Below, piece after piece: positions 6,343 to 9,164 of a stretch of 9,164 nt of DNA. Each line of letters begins with the position of its first letter. Positions within the stretch are counted from its first letter, which is position 1. The position numbers and the translations under genes are program-made. The notes beneath the pieces were generated by a model that worked only from the letters and a program-made list of their open reading frames with translations, had not been told where the DNA came from and ran no database searches. Origin of the DNA: CALSMU01 sp963926405 (lineage in GTDB: Bacteria > Bacteroidota > Bacteroidia > Flavobacteriales_D > Parvicellaceae); the NCBI GenBank assembly GCA_963926405.1, contig CAWUXI010000040.1, positions 1 through 9,164 of the forward strand. The letters are read 5' to 3'.

Positions 6343-7616
6343 TGGCGAAGCAAGACAATAAAAGATCTATTAGTGTATCTGCACACTGGCAAGGAATGGA
6401 AAACCCATTCCTAATGGGGGTATTGCATTCTGACAGGTTGAAAGGGAAAGAGATATTTTCCTTTGAATACAACGGTGAATGGTTGGAGAATGGGCCGTCT
6501 CAGCTCTTGGATCCAAATTTACAAATGTATTCAGGTCTCCACTACTTAAACGAGGATCAAGAAAGTTTTGGAATGTTTCTGGATTCATCACCTGATCGTT
6601 GGGGGCGGATTTTAATGCGAAGACGTGAGGCAGCACTGGCCCGAATCGAAGGAAGAGAGGAGCAAAAGCTTTTTGAAACAGACTACCTTCTTGGGGTATA
6701 TGATGGTTATAGAATGGGAGCTCTTCGCTTCAAACTAGAAGATGGACCATTCCTAAATGACAATAGAGACATGGCAAGTCCACCCTGGACATCATTAAGA
6801 GAATTGGAGCAAGTAAGTTTGCGATTAGAAGAAGATGATGTGATAGAGGATCCAGAGTATCTTAAGTGGTTAAGTATGCTAATCGCTCCTGGAGCTTCAT
6901 TAGGAGGCGCAAGGCCGAAAGCCAGTATCGTAGATAGTGATGGAGGTCTATGGATAGCGAAATTCCCAAGTCTTAATGATCAGGGCGATATTGGAGGTTG
7001 GGAGATTGTTACTTACGAATTAGCTATTGCTTCTGGGATAAACATGGCTGAATCCAAAGCTCAAAAATTCTCTTCTGATTATTATACTTTTTTGACCAAA
7101 AGGTTTGACCGGACAAATAACGACACTCGGGTACATTTCGCTTCTGCCATGACCATGTTGGGTTACACAGATGGACAGGACCACTCAGATGGGGCCAGTT
7201 ACTTGGAGCTGGTAGAGTTTATTCAAAACCATGGGGCCAACGTGGACCATGATCTTGAACAATTGTGGCGAAGAATAGTATTCAGTATTTGTGTAACTAA
7301 CACCGATGATCACCTTAGAAATCATGGTTTTATATTAACTAACGGAGGATGGATTCTTTCACCGGCTTACGACATCAATCCTGTTGAAACTGGAACGGGG
7401 CTGAAACTAAACATTTCGGACGAAGACAATTCTCTCAATTTGGACTTGGCATTAGAAGTATGTGAATTTTTTAGACTAACCGAAGAACAGGCAAAAGAAA
7501 TAATCACCCAAATTAAAACAGTGGTTTGTACATGGAAAGATGTCGCGACTAAATATGGAATATCGAGGGCTGAACAGGAGCTCAAGACCCTCGCATTCAA
7601 AGTAGCAGAGAGTTAG
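6342..7616 (+). CDS. hipA: HipA-like Ser/Thr protein kinase toxin
   Basis: The 424-residue protein is close to the 440 residues of E. coli HipA, a kinase that inactivates glutamyl-tRNA synthetase and causes growth arrest. The N-terminal subdomain (about 15-110) contains FGMFLDSSPDRWGRILMRR, typical of the HipA N-terminal region. The kinase core follows: GASLGGARPKASI (184-196), where Ser186 aligns with the autophosphorylated Ser150 of E. coli HipA; Lys207 in WIAKFP for ATP; the catalytic loop TNTDDHLRNHGF, with Asp322 and Asn327 matching the HipA TDGHAKN motif; and the metal-binding Asp344 in SPAYDINP. All key residues are kept, so the toxin is predicted active. The target cannot be told from sequence. 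Because both N-terminal and kinase regions are present, this is a two-gene HipBA rather than a split HipBST system. The gene starts within the hipB stop codon and ends 8 nt from a convergent small ORF. Confidence 0.93.
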   Translation: MAKQDNKRSISVSAHWQGMENPFLMGVLHSDRLKGKEIFSFEYNGEWLENGPSQLLDPNLQMYSGLHYLNEDQESFGMFLDSSPDRWGRILMRRREAALARIEGREEQKLFETDYLLGVYDGYRMGALRFKLEDGPFLNDNRDMASPPWTSLRELEQVSLRLEEDDVIEDPEYLKWLSMLIAPGASLGGARPKASIVDSDGGLWIAKFPSLNDQGDIGGWEIVTYELAIASGINMAESKAQKFSSDYYTFLTKRFDRTNNDTRVHFASAMTMLGYTDGQDHSDGASYLELVEFIQNHGANVDHDLEQLWRRIVFSICVTNTDDHLRNHGFILTNGGWILSPAYDINPVETGTGLKLNISDEDNSLNLDLALEVCEFFRLTEEQAKEIITQIKTVVCTWKDVATKYGISRAEQELKTLAFKVAES

Positions 7617-7624
7617 TTCGACTT

Positions 7625-7837
7625 TTATTTAATCTTTTTGAACCTTGTTAAAGCACTCTTAGCACTAAACATTGATTTGTACATTTGAACGGGTTCATCC
7701 GAATCCCAAGCGGCCTCTTCGGCATCAGAATACAAATAATAGCATCCAGCCGCTATTCCGTTAAAAACAACATAAACAGTAGTATTTAATGTCGTCTGCC
7801 TTAAGGGGTAAATTTTTAATAAATCCATAAGATACAT
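7625..7837 (-). CDS. Small hypothetical protein convergent to hipA
   Basis: From the ATG at 7837 the ORF encodes 70 residues (MYLMDLLKIYPLRQ... to the basic end SALTRFKKIK); an ATG at 7828 would give 67. The frame is open further upstream to a TTG at 7888, but a -7-like motif at 7863-7856 argues for the shorter form. The protein has a hydrophobic/aromatic centre (VYVVFNGIAAGCYYLY), an acidic stretch (DAEEAAWDSDEP) and a basic C-terminus. There is no signal peptide or known motif, and I do not recognise the family. It lies inside the element, 8 nt from the hipA stop on the opposite strand. It could be an accessory regulator or excision factor, but nothing in the sequence shows this. Confidence 0.5.
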   Translation of the reverse strand: MYLMDLLKIYPLRQTTLNTTVYVVFNGIAAGCYYLYSDAEEAAWDSDEPVQMYKSMFSAKSALTRFKKIK

Positions 7838-7851
7838 TTTAGTGTATCTTA
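7828..7851. promoter_or_regulatory. Perfect 9-bp dyad over the start of the small ORF (possible operator)
   Basis: TAAGATACA (7828-7836) and TGTATCTTA (7843-7851) are perfect reverse complements around TTTTAG. The dyad covers both candidate ATG codons, and its right edge is 5 nt downstream of a -7-like motif (minus strand TCTATTTG, 7863-7856, one mismatch). It could be a repressor site or an RNA hairpin hiding the start. Confidence 0.55.
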
Positions 7852-7954
7852 ATATCAAATAGATAAATTTTGTTTCAGGGAGACTCAAGATTTTGAATCA
7901 AATGAAGTGAAAAGGCCAACGATACTTTGTTTCTATATTGTTACTAGAAAAAAG

Positions 7955-7989
7955 AAAAGCCTTGCAATCTAATGATTACAAGGCTTTTT
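7955..7989 (-). terminator. Terminator hairpin of tRNA-Gln
   Basis: A 10-bp perfect stem (AAAAGCCTTG 7955-7964 with CAAGGCTTTT 7979-7988) contains four inner pairs (AATC/GATT). It starts 4 nt past the tRNA 3' end and is followed on the minus strand by CTTTTTT. T5 at 7985-7989 could also make it work on the plus strand for transcripts coming from hipA. Confidence 0.82.
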
Positions 7990-8005
7990 ATGTTGTCCCA
8001 CCAGG
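7985..8005. repeat. Right attachment site (attR-like) within tRNA-Gln 3' end
   Basis: These 21 bases are identical to 5205-5225. The repeat covers the tRNA discriminator, the 3' acceptor strand and the 3' half of the T stem, plus eight bases downstream that form part of the terminator T-run. Confidence 0.82.
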
Positions 8006-8065
8006 GCTCGAACCTGGACTCTTCTGTACCAAAAACAGACGTGTTGCCAGTTACACCATGGGACA
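7993..8065 (-). tRNA. tRNA-Gln (anticodon TTG)
   Basis: The minus strand folds into a standard 73-nt cloverleaf. The acceptor stem is TGTCCCA/TGGGACA (7 bp), the D stem GTGT/ACAC with GG in its loop, the anticodon stem TCTGT/ACAGA around TTTTGGT (anticodon TTG) and the T stem CCAGG/CCTGG around TTCGAGC. The discriminator base is A. CCA is not encoded. The first base U pairing with A is a feature of glutamine tRNAs. The gene is intact despite element insertion at its 3' end. Confidence 0.96.
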
Positions 8066-8084
8066 ATTTCTCTCTAAGAGAGCG

Positions 8085-8114
8085 CAAATATAAAGTTCCT
8101 TTTTAAAAATCAAA
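8085..8114 (-). promoter_or_regulatory. tRNA-Gln promoter
   Basis: On the minus strand TTTG (8114-8111) is separated by 18 nt from TATATTTG (8092-8085). Both boxes match the Bacteroidota -33/-7 consensus exactly. Transcription would start near 8078, giving a short leader before the tRNA 5' end at 8065 that contains a small CTCTC/GAGAG dyad. Confidence 0.75.
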
Positions 8115-8156
8115 CTATGGATGCTAAAAAATTGTGTTAAAATGCAATGACTATAC

Positions 8157-9164
8157 TTAAAAATCAAATGATAGTCCAAAGTTACAACCTATAGAAGTGT
8201 AGTGTTGCTCAATTTCCGGATGGGTTATTATTGACCCACTATTTAATCTAAATTTAGGTTCTATAAACACATTCATCTTTTTCAGCTGGTAACCTATTGT
8301 TGCAGAAGCAACCATATTAATCATGGTTTTTCTAAGGTTAGGTAGCTCAATGTTACTTATGCTATTGTCGACATAACTTCCCGAATTCTTTATCAGTATT
8401 CCATAAGATCCGCCAAGCCTCATATTTACACTTAGCTTATTAAAGGTGAATTTATATCCAAACATGATAGGGATTTGCAAATAGGTAAATCTATTTTTTC
8501 CTGCATAATTAGTTGCGTTAACATTAATTATAGTTGTGTCTACCATAAATGTTGTATCAATCACTAAAGTTGTTACCAATGTATCATATCCACCATTTAT
8601 GGTATCAAAAATTTCGGTATATATATACTCCAAGTATGAACTGTCTTTAGATACAGAACCCATCGATTCTGATGTACTGTAAATAGTAGAATAATTAACA
8701 TCTTCTCCATAAGTCAAACTATTTGCTCCTAGTGAAACATTAATTTTTTCACTAAAATTATAATTCATTCTTAACCCATATGACAGTGAAACGATATTAG
8801 CTTCTTCGTCCTTTCTTTTTGCCAGGTAAGCATCAGTTAAACCAGCAATCTTTTTATTTATCAGAGACGGTCCTCCAAACACAGAAAAGGTCCATTTTTT
8901 AAACTTTTCAGTTGCATCTTCAGGAATTAAAACCGCTTCATTTACAATAGAATCATCCTTGCTCAACGTGTCGGAAAACTCTACCAAAATTTCTTCCATA
9001 GCCAAACTGTCTATAAGATTCAAATCAATAGCTAAGCGTGTGGCATCTATTATTTCTTCATGCGCAACAGCATTATTTTCATCTATAATTTCTTTTTCGG
9101 TTGTATTTGTATCTAAATCACCGGTTGTTACTTCATTCTCATTTTTCAATCTATCCTGAAGAGC
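8157..9164 (-). CDS. Outer-membrane beta-barrel protein, 3' part (5' end outside window)
   Basis: The frame is open to the window edge (335 residues visible, starting ALQDRL), so the true start lies beyond 9164; the TTG at 9149 is not a convincing start. Visible residues up to about 90 form an acidic, low-complexity linker (TNTTEKEIIDENN, HEEIIDATRLAIDLN). From KWTFSVFGGPSLINKK onward the pattern of alternating hydrophobic/aromatic strands is that of a PorT-like outer-membrane barrel: SLSYGLRMNYNF, INVSLGANSLTY, FTYLQIPIMFGYKF, LSVNMRLGGSYGIL, MNVFIEPKFRLN and the final strand IGCNFGLSFDF ending in Phe. Related Bacteroidota proteins often have a cytoplasmic N-terminus and one membrane helix before such a linker, but that part is not visible here. 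It is transcribed in the same direction as the tRNA, whose promoter lies just past its stop codon. Confidence 0.85.
   Translation of the reverse strand, partial: ALQDRLKNENEVTTGDLDTNTTEKEIIDENNAVAHEEIIDATRLAIDLNLIDSLAMEEILVEFSDTLSKDDSIVNEAVLIPEDATEKFKKWTFSVFGGPSLINKKIAGLTDAYLAKRKDEEANIVSLSYGLRMNYNFSEKINVSLGANSLTYGEDVNYSTIYSTSESMGSVSKDSSYLEYIYTEIFDTINGGYDTLVTTLVIDTTFMVDTTIINVNATNYAGKNRFTYLQIPIMFGYKFTFNKLSVNMRLGGSYGILIKNSGSYVDNSISNIELPNLRKTMINMVASATIGYQLKKMNVFIEPKFRLNSGSIITHPEIEQHYTSIGCNFGLSFDF

Larger units (their letters stand above)
5205..8005 (+). mobile_element. 2.8-kb integrative element in tRNA-Gln: catalytic-domain tyrosine recombinase plus hipBA module
   Basis: A 21-bp direct repeat (5205-5225 and 7985-8005) equals the 3' end of tRNA-Gln plus the bases just downstream. 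This is the classic signature of tyrosine-recombinase integration at a tRNA gene. The recombinase gene lies next to the left repeat and reads inward. Cargo is hipB, hipA and a small convergent ORF; no other genes fit. The 5' part of the tRNA lies outside the element on the right and is completed by the repeat copy there, so the tRNA stays intact. What is seen: repeats, tRNA and genes. What is inferred: mobility as one unit. No replication, conjugation or excisionase gene is present, so any transfer would need help from elsewhere. Confidence 0.78.

Noticed and set aside
5949..6636. Opposite-strand ORFs over hipB and the start of hipA
   Set aside because: hipB and hipA have recognisable domains and motifs on the plus strand; the antisense frames have no features of their own.
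7367..7600. Opposite-strand ORF within the 3' end of hipA
   Set aside because: It is a shadow of the HipA C-terminal region, without motifs or its own promoter.
7838..7888. TTG start at 7888 for the small ORF
   Set aside because: It would place the promoter-like motif inside the coding region; the ATG codons at 7837 or 7828 fit better.
8959..9159. Plus-strand ORF opposite the beta-barrel protein gene
   Set aside because: It is Ser/Ile-rich low-complexity sequence arising from the acidic linker codons on the other strand.
1..9164. CRISPR array or invertible shufflon-type cassette
   Set aside because: No regularly spaced short repeats are present, and apart from short dyads there are no long inverted repeats flanking a segment.

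Overview
The window looks like a chromosomal stretch from an AT-rich member of the Bacteroidota, probably in or near the Flavobacteriales. Three things support this. A giant secreted protein ends in a type IX secretion (T9SS) type B sorting domain. Several promoters match the Bacteroidota -7 consensus TAnnTTTG. Start sites lack clear Shine-Dalgarno sequences. The genus cannot be read from the sequence.

Left part (1-5160): on the minus strand, a 108-residue exported protein of unknown function is followed after 6 nt by a 1452-residue repeat-rich, cell-surface or secreted T9SS substrate. The pair probably forms one transcript starting near 4780. A gene-free AT-rich stretch follows (about 4790-5160). 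A 29-bp direct repeat lies at the very start of the window (1-29) and again at 5132-5160, bracketing this pair.

Middle part (5205-8005): this appears to be a compact 2.8-kb integrative element inserted in the 3' end of a tRNA-Gln(TTG) gene. A 21-bp direct repeat, matching the tRNA 3' end plus the bases just downstream, marks both ends. Between the repeats are a tyrosine recombinase reduced to its catalytic domain, a HipB-like antitoxin/repressor, a full-length HipA-like Ser/Thr kinase toxin overlapping hipB by one base, and a small convergent ORF of unknown function. A large imperfect dyad covers the hipB promoter and start codon, as expected for autoregulation. A second, perfect 9-bp dyad covers the start of the small ORF. 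I read the element as an integrase plus an addiction module that could stabilise it.

Right part (7955-9164): a hairpin terminator, the intact tRNA-Gln gene on the minus strand with a near-ideal promoter, and the C-terminal part of an outer-membrane beta-barrel protein whose 5' end lies beyond the window.
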